DNA from: Pseudomonas sp. RIT-PI-r
Lineage (GTDB): Bacteria; Pseudomonadota; Gammaproteobacteria; Pseudomonadales; Pseudomonadaceae
Direction of reading: 5' to 3'
DNA length: 64,000 nucleotides
Assembly: GCF_001297015.1 (NCBI RefSeq)
Contig: NZ_LIGE01000036.1
Span: 248,001-312,000, forward strand
This document shows positions 1 to 7,756 of the stretch, piece by piece. The notes beneath the pieces are model-generated. The model was given only the letters and a program-made list of their open reading frames with translations. It searched no databases and was not told where the DNA came from. Numbering within the stretch: position 1 is the first letter of the stretch; each line of letters begins with the position of its first letter. The translations under genes were made by a program, and so were the position numbers.

Positions 1-315
1 GGCCATGATCGCCGGGCCGAGCGATACATCCGGCGGGCAAATCACAAAACCCTTGGCGCCGTTGGCGGCGAGGCTGTCGATGGCCGACAGGGTTTTCTCG
101 CCATCCGGCACGGCGATCTTGATCAGTTCAAAACCCTTGTCCTTGGCGGCTTTCTCGGCGAAGGCCCACTCGGTCTGGAACCACGGTTCTTCCGCCTGTT
201 TGACCAGGAAACCGATTTTCACGGTGTCGGCAGCGAGCAGCGCACTGCTCAGGCTGAACGCGGTAACCGCCAGGGCGGTACTGCACAGGGTACGAATCCC
301 GAAACGACGTTTCAT
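1..315 (-). CDS. araF: L-arabinose ABC transporter, periplasmic binding protein (5' part only)
   Basis: N-terminal 105 residues of a periplasmic sugar-binding protein; the gene runs off the left edge. A signal peptide (basic MKRR, hydrophobic stretch to about residue 28, then ADTVK) precedes a mature part that closely follows E. coli AraF as I remember it (GFLVKQ, EEPWFQTEW, PDGEKTL, GAKGFVIC). It should deliver L-arabinose to an AraGH-type ABC importer encoded further left. The ATG at 315 has an AAGGAG Shine-Dalgarno at 323-328. It lies downstream of a sugar dehydrogenase and a lactonase on the same strand, consistent with uptake followed by oxidative catabolism. An operator-like motif at 398-411 lies upstream. 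Confidence 0.9.
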   Translation of the reverse strand, partial: MKRRFGIRTLCSTALAVTAFSLSSALLAADTVKIGFLVKQAEEPWFQTEWAFAEKAAKDKGFELIKIAVPDGEKTLSAIDSLAANGAKGFVICPPDVSLGPAIMA

Positions 316-397
316 AAGCTGACTCCTTGTTATTTTTTTGAGCAAATTTTGAAAAGCGTTAAAGCGTGTTCCTGCAAAGCCTGTTGAAAATAGTCAT

Positions 398-411
398 ATC
401 GTATGATGATT
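398..411 (-). promoter_or_regulatory. Candidate operator upstream of araF
   Basis: Read on the minus strand this is AATCATCATACGAT. It differs by one base from AATCATCATATGAT at 3301-3314, upstream of the FadR-type regulator gene. The repetition at two promoters of one pathway suggests the binding site of that regulator (inference). Confidence 0.5.
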
Positions 412-449
412 GAATTTCAAGCGGACTCATCCGCATAAAACCCGATCAA

Positions 450-1268
450 TCAGTCGTGGTACATCACCGAGCGCCCACCATCGATGGTGATGCATGACGC
501 GTTGATGAACGGCGCTTCGTCGCTGGCCAGGAACACCGCGGTCATCGCCACTTCAAGCGGCTGGCCGATACGTTTCGGCGGGTGCAGATCAAACGCGCGC
601 TGACGTTCAGCGTGCGGATCGGCGAAACCGTTCCAGTAATCGACGTTCAGTTGCGTTTCGATATAGCCGGGTGCGATGGCGTTCACGCGGATGCCCTTCG
701 CGGCGTACTCGATGCCGAGGGCACGGGTCAGGCCGAGCAAACCGTGTTTCGCCACCGGGTACGGGAAGCAGCCGGGAATGATGTGGCTGGAATGGGTCGA
801 GGCAATGTTGATGATGCTGCCGACGCCCTGCTCGATCATCTGCGGCAGCACCGCTTTGCAACCGAACCAGGCGCCATCGAGGTCGATGGCGAAGCAGCGA
901 TGCCAGTCTTCTTCGGTCATTTCCAAAGGATCACGGAAGACGTTGACCCCGGCGCAGTTGACCAGCACGTCAATGCGCCCGTGCAACTCAACGGCGCGTT
1001 TGGCCATGGCGTGCAAATCGTGCTGACGCGAGACATCCGCCTTCAGCGCCTGCACATCAGAGCCCTGGTCGCGCCAGTGCGCGGCCACCTGCTCGACCTT
1101 TTCGGCCTGAATATCGCTGATCACCAGTTTCGCTTGCTGCGAGGCAAACGCAGCGACGATGGCTTCACCGATGCCTTGCGCAGCACCGGTCAGCAGCACG
1201 ACCTTGTTTTTCAGACGCTCGCCCTTCGGCGGTGCGGGCACCGGCGGCAGGGAAAGAGGTTCAGCCAT
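450..1268 (-). CDS. SDR dehydrogenase, probable L-arabinose/D-galactose 1-dehydrogenase
   Basis: A 272-residue classical short-chain dehydrogenase. The NAD(P) motif TGAAQGIG is at 27-34, NCAG at 104-107, and the catalytic set is Ser157, Tyr170 and Lys174. I chose the ATG at 1268 because AGGAG lies 9 nt upstream; an open frame continues to 1397 but has no ribosome site there. Its place between araF and an SMP-30 lactonase suggests the first step of the non-phosphorylating pathway, sugar to sugar lactone. The sugar specificity is inferred from context, so other aldoses such as fucose or xylose are possible. Confidence 0.75.
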   Translation of the reverse strand: MAEPLSLPPVPAPPKGERLKNKVVLLTGAAQGIGEAIVAAFASQQAKLVISDIQAEKVEQVAAHWRDQGSDVQALKADVSRQHDLHAMAKRAVELHGRIDVLVNCAGVNVFRDPLEMTEEDWHRCFAIDLDGAWFGCKAVLPQMIEQGVGSIINIASTHSSHIIPGCFPYPVAKHGLLGLTRALGIEYAAKGIRVNAIAPGYIETQLNVDYWNGFADPHAERQRAFDLHPPKRIGQPLEVAMTAVFLASDEAPFINASCITIDGGRSVMYHD

Positions 1269-1522
1269 GGAACAGGACTCCTGTTTCGCGAGCACAAAAA
1301 AACCGGGCATCTGCCGATGTCCGGTCTGGAAGGCGGTTGGAACGAAACAGGCAGGCGCGGCTGACGGCATCGAGCCGTTGCGAGACGCGGACTCCACACG
1401 GGAGTGCGATAGACATTCGCTGCATCACTTCACCTGTTTTGTTCTTTTTAAGTGTGAGTGCGTGTTACTGCTGGAGCCGACTATAAACCCGACTGCCAAA
1501 TAATCTCAATATATAATTTTGC

Positions 1523-1539
1523 ATCCCATATTTTGGGAT
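1523..1539. promoter_or_regulatory. Inverted repeat ATCCCA-N5-TGGGAT
   Basis: A perfect 6-bp inverted repeat in the AT-rich gap between the lactonase and dehydrogenase genes, overlapping nothing but the last bases before the lactonase stop codon. It is too AT-rich in the loop and lacks a T-run, so it is more like a protein-binding site than a terminator. The cognate regulator is unknown. Confidence 0.3.
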
Positions 1540-2415
1540 TTAGTTTGCAAACCGTGTACAGAGTTTTCCTGCAACATCAACGCGCATCGACAGCACCGCG
1601 CCATCCAGTGGATGGTTGTGCGGACTCTGGGCGCTGGTGATGAACAGGGTTTTCAGGTCTTCACCGCCGAACACACAACTGGTCGGGCGGCTGATCGGCA
1701 GGTCGATTTTGCGCTCGACTTTGCCATCCGGTGTCAGCCGCAGCAGGCAACTGCCGTCCCAACGCGCATTCCAGATGTAGCCTTCGGCGTCCATTGCCGA
1801 ACCATCCGGCCCGCCCTGCTGGTCAGGGCCGTACCAGGTTTCAGCCGCACCGAGGTTGCCGTCGGTGTGAATGAAATAGCGGTGCAGCGTGCTGTCGAGG
1901 CTGTCGCCGAACAGCACTGTTGTGCCGTCATCGCTCCACAGCAGCGTGTTGGGAATCCCCAGATTACGCAGTAAGGGTGTAACGCGTTTATCCGGATCGA
2001 TGCGGAACAAACCACCGGAGCGCCGAATGATCGGCAGATCTTCCCCCTGCTCGCCGATGTTGTTTTGCATGGTGCCGAGCCACAGGCGACCTTGACCATC
2101 GCAACGCGCTTCGTTGGGGCGATTGCCTGGCTGCGGATCGGCGACGCAGAACAACGTCAGGCGTGGCTCGAGGCCGGGAGAATCGAGGTCGAGACGGTAG
2201 ACGCCGCTGCTCAGGGTCACCAGTGCATCGCCGCTGGCACAGGGGATGAACGCGGAAACGTGTTCGGGCATTTGCCAGATCTGCACGTTCTGGCCAATTA
2301 GGCGCAGGGCCTGTTTGCCAGCGATGTCGACCCAGTACAACGCCTGCGTCGGTGCGTCCCAGAATGGGCCTTCGCCGAGCTGGGCGCGGTGTTGGGTCAG
2401 GGCGGTCCACGGCAT
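1540..2415 (-). CDS. SMP-30/gluconolactonase family sugar lactonase
   Basis: A 291-residue six-bladed beta-propeller lactonase of the SMP-30/regucalcin family. Family metal ligands are visible: Glu15 in LGEGPFWD, an Asn in GIPNTLLWS, and the Asp in DGSAMDAEG. It should hydrolyse the arabino- or galactono-lactone made by the adjacent dehydrogenase to the aldonate. The ATG at 2415 has TGGAGA upstream. It is on the same strand as the dehydrogenase (271-nt gap) and is separated from the regulator gene by a REP palindrome, so co-transcription with the regulator is uncertain. Confidence 0.85.
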   Translation of the reverse strand: MPWTALTQHRAQLGEGPFWDAPTQALYWVDIAGKQALRLIGQNVQIWQMPEHVSAFIPCASGDALVTLSSGVYRLDLDSPGLEPRLTLFCVADPQPGNRPNEARCDGQGRLWLGTMQNNIGEQGEDLPIIRRSGGLFRIDPDKRVTPLLRNLGIPNTLLWSDDGTTVLFGDSLDSTLHRYFIHTDGNLGAAETWYGPDQQGGPDGSAMDAEGYIWNARWDGSCLLRLTPDGKVERKIDLPISRPTSCVFGGEDLKTLFITSAQSPHNHPLDGAVLSMRVDVAGKLCTRFAN

Positions 2416-2444
2416 ATAACGGTCTCCATTGTTCTTGTTTTTAC

Positions 2445-2533
2445 TGTAGGAGTGAGCTTGGTCGCGATCGCGGTAGACCAGTCGAAGCTACTTTGCCTGA
2501 TACGACGCTATCGCGAGCAGGCTCACTCCTACA
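2445..2533. repeat. REP palindrome pair (family B)
   Basis: Two inverted copies of the TGTAGGAGTGAGC...CGCGATxGCGGT repeat, somewhat degenerate on the left side, in the gap between the regulator and lactonase genes. The same family recurs at 24541, 36821 and 56331. Confidence 0.85.
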
Positions 2534-2546
2534 GGGGATTTTTGTG

Positions 2547-3263
2547 TCAGCCCGCTTTTCTGTCAGCCATGACTTTCGGGTAAAAACGTTTGATCGCCAG
2601 ATCGGCGTTATCAATCAGGGTCATGCACGCCCACACACCGCGCGCAGAATCGCGGGCGGCGATGGCATCGGCCATGTCCTTGTGGATCGGCAAAGTGCGG
2701 CGCAGTTCATCCGGATCGGCCGCAGAAACTTCAAATGACACTGCGAGCAACGCACCGAGCGCCGGGACCATTTGTTCGATGAATTGATTGTGGCTCGCCG
2801 CGAGGATGCATTCGTGGAAGGACTGATCGGCGCGGTTGTAATCGGTGCCGCTGTCGACCGCACGCTCAAGGGCGTTGTAGGCCAGTTGCACCGCTTCGAT
2901 CTGCTCCAGGGTCGCGCGCTCACAGGCCCAGCGCACGGCCATCGGTTCGATGGTGCGGCGCAGGTCGAGCAAGTCATCGACGAAGTTTTCCGGCAAGCCA
3001 TTACGCGACAGCCAACCGACGACTTGCGGATCGAACAGGTTCCAGCGCCGCACCGGCAGCACGCGCGTGCCGACTTTCGGCCCAACTTCGAGCATGCCTT
3101 TGGCGACGAGGGTTTTGATCGCTTCGCGGATGACCGTACGGCTGACCCCGAGCTGTTCGCCCAGATCGGCCTCGACCTTGATGGTCTGCCCCGGTTTGAC
3201 CTGGCCGGCGGCGATCCAGCTGCCCAGCCAGTCGACCGTGGATGCGTGATAGCTGCTGGACAT
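2547..3263 (-). CDS. FadR/GntR-family transcriptional regulator
   Basis: A 238-residue regulator with an N-terminal GntR winged helix (about 8-70; LGVSRTVIREAIKTL is the recognition region) and a C-terminal all-helical FCD ligand domain (about 88-220). I chose the ATG at 3263, with GAGG 5 nt upstream; a GTG two codons earlier would overlap that site. It heads the leftward arabinose/galactose cluster and probably senses a pathway intermediate. The motif AATCATCATATGAT upstream (3301-3314) recurs before araF, which suggests autoregulation and control of araF. Confidence 0.85.
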   Translation of the reverse strand: MSSSYHASTVDWLGSWIAAGQVKPGQTIKVEADLGEQLGVSRTVIREAIKTLVAKGMLEVGPKVGTRVLPVRRWNLFDPQVVGWLSRNGLPENFVDDLLDLRRTIEPMAVRWACERATLEQIEAVQLAYNALERAVDSGTDYNRADQSFHECILAASHNQFIEQMVPALGALLAVSFEVSAADPDELRRTLPIHKDMADAIAARDSARGVWACMTLIDNADLAIKRFYPKVMADRKAG

Positions 3264-3300
3264 GAACACCTCAAAGCGGATCGCGATGGGTGATCAAGCT

Positions 3301-3314
3301 AATCATCATATGAT
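3301..3314 (+). promoter_or_regulatory. Candidate operator upstream of the FadR-type regulator
   Basis: AATCATCATATGAT, nested in a near-palindrome (TAATCAT-CAT-ATGATTA). It has 13 of 14 bases in common with the site upstream of araF at 398-411 on the other strand. It lies about 40 nt upstream of the regulator start codon. Confidence 0.5.
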
Positions 3315-3330
3315 TAACTGTCAACGACAA

Positions 3331-3401
3331 AAAAGATCGCAGCCTTCGGCAGCTCCTACAGGTGTACGCCATGTAGGAGCTGCCGAAGGCTGCGATCTTT
3401 T
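3331..3401. repeat. REPIN, perfect inverted repeat (family A)
   Basis: Two perfectly complementary 30-bp arms (AAAAGATCGCAGCCTTCGGC to CTCCTACA and its reverse complement) flank an 11-nt loop. The right edge supplies two bases of the TAA stop codon of the DUF1285 gene. Related copies are at 6869, 17824 and 43283. Confidence 0.9.
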
Positions 3402-3960
3402 AAGGTTCGAGGCCGATGCGGAAGAACTCGCCGCCGCTCCACACACCCAGCCAGCGCTGACCGTCGATTTCGCGACTCACTGCCAGTTCCACCAGTTGGT
3501 AGAACACATTGCGATGAATCAGCGCTTCAAGGTTGCTGCGGATATGCACGTAAGGCGCCGGCTCTTGCGTTGTCGGATCGATCTCGACGCGGATCGGATG
3601 CTCCGACCCGGCCTCGGCGGTTTCTTCAACGTTGGTGGTGAAGCGCAACAATTGCGCCTCCCCTTCGCCTTCAACCTCGACCGCAATCGCCACAAACGGC
3701 GCATCGTCGACCTTGATCCCGACCTTCTCGACCGGCGTGATCAGGAAATAATCATCACCATCGCGGCGGATGATGGTGGAGAACAACTTGACCATCGGCT
3801 TGCGCCCGATCGGCGTGCCCAGGTAATACCAGGTGCCGTCGCGGGCGATGCGCATATCGATGTCGCCGCAAAAGTCCGGGTTCCACAAGTGCACCGGCGG
3901 CAAGCCTTTGGTTTTCGGGATCTGTCCCAACAGGTCATTGGCTTTTTGCGGGCCACTCAT
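3400..3960 (-). CDS. DUF1285 domain protein
   Basis: A 186-residue soluble protein matching the DUF1285 family (start MSGPQKANDLLGQIPKTKGL; core GDIDMRIARDGTWYYLGTPI and FFLITPVEKVGI-like segments). No signal peptide or membrane segment. Function is unknown. It lies 15 nt downstream of a lipoprotein gene on the same strand and the two are probably co-transcribed. Its stop codon lies at the edge of a REPIN, so the extreme C-terminus may have been reshaped by that insertion. Confidence 0.8.
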   Translation of the reverse strand: MSGPQKANDLLGQIPKTKGLPPVHLWNPDFCGDIDMRIARDGTWYYLGTPIGRKPMVKLFSTIIRRDGDDYFLITPVEKVGIKVDDAPFVAIAVEVEGEGEAQLLRFTTNVEETAEAGSEHPIRVEIDPTTQEPAPYVHIRSNLEALIHRNVFYQLVELAVSREIDGQRWLGVWSGGEFFRIGLEP

Positions 3961-3975
3961 GGCGTTCTCCTTGAA

Positions 3976-4581
3976 TTATTGGTCGCCGACTCCCAACAGA
4001 CTGCGCGCGTACTGTGCCAGCGGCGGGCCGATCAGGTCTTCGGGCTTGCTGTCGTGGAACGTCAGTAAACCGCCACGACTCTTGATCCGTGCAGTATCAA
4101 TCAAATACTGGGTGCTGGTCTCGATCAACATGATCTGAATCACGCCGCCGTCGATGCCGAGACGATCCACGGCTTCCTGATCGAGCCACTCGTCAGAGTT
4201 GCCGATGCGGTCGTCAGCCTTGGCAAAACGCGTGTACAGCAGATAATGCGCGCCAGCGTCACGAGCTTCGCCCATTGCCTGATCGAGGCCTTCCGGCGCA
4301 CGCGCGCGACGAACCATCGGGAAGTATTCGACGAAACCCTTGAAGGCTTCTTCGGCCACCACATTGGGGCGTGGATATGAACCACCCGGCGGGGCGAACG
4401 CACCTTGGGCGATGTAGATGAACGAGTCCGGTTGAATACGGAAGTTGTTCACCCGACGGCTGTCGCTGTGGTCCAGCAATCCTGCATCGCTCATCTGGTA
4501 GCGAGTGCCTTCGGCCATATCGCTGACAGTCATACAGCCGCCAAGCGCCAAAACGGCCAGCAGCAAAACCAGGCTACGCAT
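3976..4581 (-). CDS. DUF4823 family lipoprotein
   Basis: A 201-residue lipoprotein. The signal peptide ends in the lipobox LGGC with the lipidated Cys at residue 16, so it is anchored in the outer or inner membrane. The rest resembles DUF4823 proteins, which have no known function. It is followed 15 nt later by the DUF1285 gene. Upstream, a REP element of family C separates it from moaA. Confidence 0.75.
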   Translation of the reverse strand: MRSLVLLLAVLALGGCMTVSDMAEGTRYQMSDAGLLDHSDSRRVNNFRIQPDSFIYIAQGAFAPPGGSYPRPNVVAEEAFKGFVEYFPMVRRARAPEGLDQAMGEARDAGAHYLLYTRFAKADDRIGNSDEWLDQEAVDRLGIDGGVIQIMLIETSTQYLIDTARIKSRGGLLTFHDSKPEDLIGPPLAQYARSLLGVGDQ

Positions 4582-4676
4582 CCTATTCCTCCAGAGGCCG
4601 GTGACGGAAAACCGGCGAATGGCCGTTGGATGCAGCTTTTGCGCCAGCTCGGGATCTTTGTCGAATGAAGGATGGC

Positions 4677-4741
4677 TTTCGCGAGCAGGCTCGCTCCCAC
4701 AGGATTACGAAAAACGCTGTGGGAGCGAGCCTGCTCGGGAA
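4677..4741. repeat. REP palindrome pair (family C)
   Basis: Inverted copies of CTGTGGGAGCGAGCCTGCTC separated by about 14 nt, between the lipoprotein gene and the 3' end of moaA. The same family recurs at 59249-59340. Confidence 0.85.
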
Positions 4742-4750
4742 AAAGAGGTA

Positions 4751-5719
4751 TCAGCCGCCGATAATCTTCATGACTGTTGCGCCGCCAGAGAACGCCACTT
4801 CCTGCTTGTCCCCCAACGCTTTGACCAGCAAACGCTGCAGCGCCGGCAAGGCTTGATGACGCGGTTTGTCGAGCAGATCGCCGACATAGTGGCGGTTACT
4901 CGACGACAGGCAACCGTGCAGCCAACCGGTCGACGACAGGCGCAAACGCGAGCAGGTCCGGCAGAACGGCACGCTTTCGTTGGCGATCACGCCAAAGTTG
5001 CCCAGCCCAGGGATCGCATAACGCACGGCCGTGGCGTCCACAGGCGCATCGGTTTGCGCATACTCGTAGCGCTCGCCAATCAGCTCCAGCAACTGTTGCA
5101 GGCTGACGAACTGTTGCAGGAACGCATTGTTGTCCTTGGCCAGATGGCCCATGCGCATCAACTCGATGAAACGCAGTTCGTATCCGCGCGCCAGGCAGTA
5201 ATCGAGCAGCGGCATCACCTGATCAAGGTTCTGCCCGCGCAATGGCACCATGTTGACCTTGATCTTCATCCCAGCGGCGCTCGCCTGATCCATGCCATCG
5301 AGCACGGTGGCCAGGTCACCGCCACGGGCAATGCTGCGGAACGCGCCGGCGTCGAGAGTATCGAGGGACACATTAATCCGACGCAGACCGGCATCCACCA
5401 GCAGCGGGAGTTTTTTCGCGAGGAGTTGACCGTTGGTCGTCAGGCTGATGTCGTCCAGGCCCATCTTGCCGACAGCCGTCATGAACGATTCGAGTTTGGG
5501 GCTGACCAGCGGCTCACCGCCAGTAATGCGCAAGCGCTCGATGCCAGCGGCTTCGATCAGATACGCCACGCCACGTGCCATGGCTTCGGCCGACAGTTCA
5601 TCCTGCGCAGCCACCAACCGCTTGCCGTTAGGCACGCAATAGGTACACGCGTAATTGCAGGCTGAGGTCAGGCTGATGCGCAAATTGCGAAAACGCCTGC
5701 CTTGACGGTCAACGATCAT
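4751..5719 (-). CDS. moaA: GTP 3',8-cyclase MoaA
   Basis: A 322-residue radical-SAM enzyme for the first step of molybdopterin synthesis (GTP to 3',8-cyclo-GTP). It has the SAM cluster Cys21-x3-Cys25-x2-Cys28, the GGEP-type motif ITGGEP, a second cluster at Cys253, Cys256 and Cys270, and the C-terminal Gly-Gly tail needed by the family. I chose the ATG at 5719 with GGAG 5 nt upstream rather than an in-frame start 15 codons earlier. It stands alone here; a molybdenum hydroxylase that needs the cofactor lies at 26.2-29.0 kb. Pseudomonas often carry more than one moaA, so this may be a paralogue. Confidence 0.93.
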   Translation of the reverse strand: MIVDRQGRRFRNLRISLTSACNYACTYCVPNGKRLVAAQDELSAEAMARGVAYLIEAAGIERLRITGGEPLVSPKLESFMTAVGKMGLDDISLTTNGQLLAKKLPLLVDAGLRRINVSLDTLDAGAFRSIARGGDLATVLDGMDQASAAGMKIKVNMVPLRGQNLDQVMPLLDYCLARGYELRFIELMRMGHLAKDNNAFLQQFVSLQQLLELIGERYEYAQTDAPVDATAVRYAIPGLGNFGVIANESVPFCRTCSRLRLSSTGWLHGCLSSSNRHYVGDLLDKPRHQALPALQRLLVKALGDKQEVAFSGGATVMKIIGG

Positions 5720-5747
5720 GATCACTCCGGCGATAGAATTTCGAGCC

Positions 5748-5779
5748 GCTAAAACTTGACTCACAAATCAAGTTTTAGC
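5748..5779. promoter_or_regulatory. 12-bp perfect inverted repeat upstream of moaA
   Basis: GCTAAAACTTGA, 8-nt spacer, TCAAGTTTTAGC, ending 28 bases before the moaA start codon. It could be an operator or a leader hairpin. The spacing does not fit an Anr/Fnr box. No T-run follows on the moaA strand. Confidence 0.45.
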
Positions 5780-5856
5780 AAGCCCTATGCCTGAGTATAT
5801 TCCTGCGGTACTGCGTCATGTAGCGAAATCATGGCGCAATAAGGCAACTGAATGGT

Positions 5857-6495
5857 TCAGCTGCTTGGGGTTTCCGGATCGCGCTTGCGCTTGTTGCCCA
5901 TACGCACGCCGATGTCCATCAGGAACTGGAAGAAACCTTCCTGATCTTCCAGCACATTGCTCCAGAACGGCGAGTGATACAGCGCGACAGCGCCGTGCAC
6001 CAGGGCCCAGGCCGCGCAATAGTGGAAGTAAGGCGGCACGTCTTCGAGCTTGCCTTCGCTGATGCGGCCCTTGATCAGCAGGGTCAGGCGTTCAAAGTTC
6101 GAGGCACGGATCTTGTGCAGCTCCTCGACCATTTCTGGCACCTGATTGCCCTTGACCACCTTTTCTTCGAGGCGGTCGAACAGGCGATAGCGCTGCGGGT
6201 CGCGCATGCGGAATTCGAAGTAGGCGCGGGACAGCGCTTCCTTGTCCTTGTCGACATCAGCCGAATGCAGCAGCTCGTTCAAATCACGCTCGTAGTCGAG
6301 CATCAGGCGCAGATAGATCTCGGCCTTGGATTTGAAGTGCTTGTAGATCGTGCCTTTGCCGATACCCACGGCATCAGCAATCATCTCGACGGTGACACTG
6401 TCTTCACCTTGGTCGAGGAACAGCTTGAGCGCGGTATCGAGAATTTCTTGCTCGCGGCGACGAAACTCACGGACCTTACGAGGTTCTTTGTGCAT
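5857..6495 (-). CDS. TetR-family transcriptional regulator
   Basis: A 212-residue regulator with an N-terminal TetR helix-turn-helix (about 14-60; TVEMIADAVGIGKGTIYKHF) and a helical ligand domain rich in acidic and aromatic residues. The C-terminus is basic (GNKRKRDPE). It corresponds in position to PA2957 of P. aeruginosa, upstream of rgsA and tatD (from memory). The ligand and targets are not visible from the sequence. Confidence 0.88.
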   Translation of the reverse strand: MHKEPRKVREFRRREQEILDTALKLFLDQGEDSVTVEMIADAVGIGKGTIYKHFKSKAEIYLRLMLDYERDLNELLHSADVDKDKEALSRAYFEFRMRDPQRYRLFDRLEEKVVKGNQVPEMVEELHKIRASNFERLTLLIKGRISEGKLEDVPPYFHYCAAWALVHGAVALYHSPFWSNVLEDQEGFFQFLMDIGVRMGNKRKRDPETPSS

Positions 6496-6710
6496 AAGAA
6501 AAGGTCTGAAGGGTCAAAATTCGAAGCCGCGTATTATGCCTAACTTGCGCAAAAATGCACGGATCATCCGACCATATCTGTGTTTCTTGTTCGTTTTGAG
6601 AACGTTTTGGGCGCAATGAGAACTCAACTGAAGCGAACGTATTCCAAATTTGTTTAAAAACCCCGACCAGCTAACTGGACTGCGCGCCAGACTGATCAAT
6701 ACTTGAACTG

Positions 6711-6826
6711 TCGGGCGACATCTCCCCCAAGTGTCGCGCCGATAAAGGTACCAAAGGACCGCGTGCCTTTGTTTTACTCCTAATGGTCTTAACCCGGATT
6801 CACCCCCCAGAACCCGGGTTTTTTTT
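6711..6826 (+). ncRNA. rgsA: Small RNA RgsA (P16)
   Basis: In the 454-nt gap between the TetR gene and tatD, where RgsA lies in other Pseudomonas. A CAATACTT element at 6697-6704 resembles an RpoS-type -10. After the expected start there is a stem (GCGACA ... TGTCGC, 6715-6737) and a strong terminator (AACCCGG ... CCGGGTT plus eight T) ending near 6826, giving about 116 nt. Known RgsA is RpoS-dependent, indirectly Gac-controlled, and Hfq-associated in stress responses. Identity rests on position, size and architecture rather than an alignment. Confidence 0.75.
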
Positions 6827-6868
6827 GCCTGCGATTTAACGCTTGGCCCAGCTACCTGCACATCACAA

Positions 6869-6953
6869 CTGTAAGGGCTGCCGCAGGCTTCGATCTGTGG
6901 CCTTTGCCTGTCAAAATCAAGATCAAAAGATCGCAGCCTTCGGCAGCTCCTAC
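6869..6953. repeat. REP pair (family A, degenerate left arm)
   Basis: The right copy (6925-6953) is intact; the left copy (6869-6896) has several changes. The right edge runs into tatD, whose TAG stop lies inside the conserved GTAGGAG of the repeat. The rest of the gap holds the RgsA gene. Confidence 0.8.
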
Positions 6954-7741
6954 GCGGCCGATTTAACGGAGGCCAGCGGGAACAGGCGCTTGAAGTTCTC
7001 GGTGGTCTGTTCGGCAAAGCGCTCGTAGTTCTCACCGCGCAACATCGCCAGGAATTCCGCCACTTCACGCACGTATTGCGGCAGGTTCGGCTTGCCGCGA
7101 TAAGGAATCGGCGCCAGATACGGCGAGTCGGTTTCCACCAGCAGGCGATCCGCCGGGACTTTGCTCGCAACATCACGCAACGCATCGGCATTGCGGAACG
7201 TGACGATACCCGACAAGGAAATGTAATAGCCCATGTCCAGCGCAGCCTTGGCCATGTCCCAGTCTTCGGTGAAGCAATGCAGCACACCGGCCTGGGGCAA
7301 CGCCGCTTCGCGCAACAGTTCAAGGGTATCGGCGCGAGCGCCACGGGTATGGATGATCACCGGTTTGCCGGTCTGCTGCGCGGCTTGCAAGTGCAGGCGG
7401 AAAGACTCCTGCTGCAATTCGGCGGCTTCCGGCTCGTAGTGATAATCCAGACCGGTTTCGCCGATCGCCACCACTTTCGGGTGATTAAGTTCGTGCAGCA
7501 ACCAGTCCAGCGCAGGCGCCGCGCCCGGCTGTACATCCAGCGGATGCACGCCAACCGAACAATCAACGTCGTCGTAACGCTCAGCCAGCGCTTTGACGTC
7601 GGCGGCGTTATCGGCACTCACACCGATGCACAGAAAGTGCCCTACTCCGCGCTCGCGTGCCGCATCAAGTGCGGCATCCAGCGAGCCGTCATGGGCAGCG
7701 AGGTCGAGGCGATCAAGGTGACAATGGGAATCTACGAGCAT
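6950..7741 (-). CDS. tatD: TatD-family metal-dependent hydrolase/deoxyribonuclease
   Basis: A 263-residue TIM-barrel hydrolase of the TatD/YcfH type. Metal ligands are visible as His6 and His8 (DSHCHLD), Glu in IGETGLDY, His in IIHTRG, His in LHCF and Asp in ETDSPYL. The family has 3'-5' exonuclease activity in DNA repair or turnover. It is the last gene of the leftward holB-pilZ operon, with a 15-nt gap after pilZ. The stop codon is supplied by a REP sequence, so the last few residues may be strain-specific. Confidence 0.9.
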   Translation of the reverse strand: MLVDSHCHLDRLDLAAHDGSLDAALDAARERGVGHFLCIGVSADNAADVKALAERYDDVDCSVGVHPLDVQPGAAPALDWLLHELNHPKVVAIGETGLDYHYEPEAAELQQESFRLHLQAAQQTGKPVIIHTRGARADTLELLREAALPQAGVLHCFTEDWDMAKAALDMGYYISLSGIVTFRNADALRDVASKVPADRLLVETDSPYLAPIPYRGKPNLPQYVREVAEFLAMLRGENYERFAEQTTENFKRLFPLASVKSAA

Positions 7742-7756
7742 AAAAAGGACGGCTAC

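Noticed and set aside
582..1364. 260-codon open frame opposite the sugar dehydrogenase
   Set aside because: It runs opposite an SDR with all catalytic motifs intact, and the antisense product has no family match.
5748..5779. Anr/Fnr box upstream of moaA
   Set aside because: The half-sites TTGA and TCAA are 8 bases apart, whereas the Anr consensus has them 6 apart.
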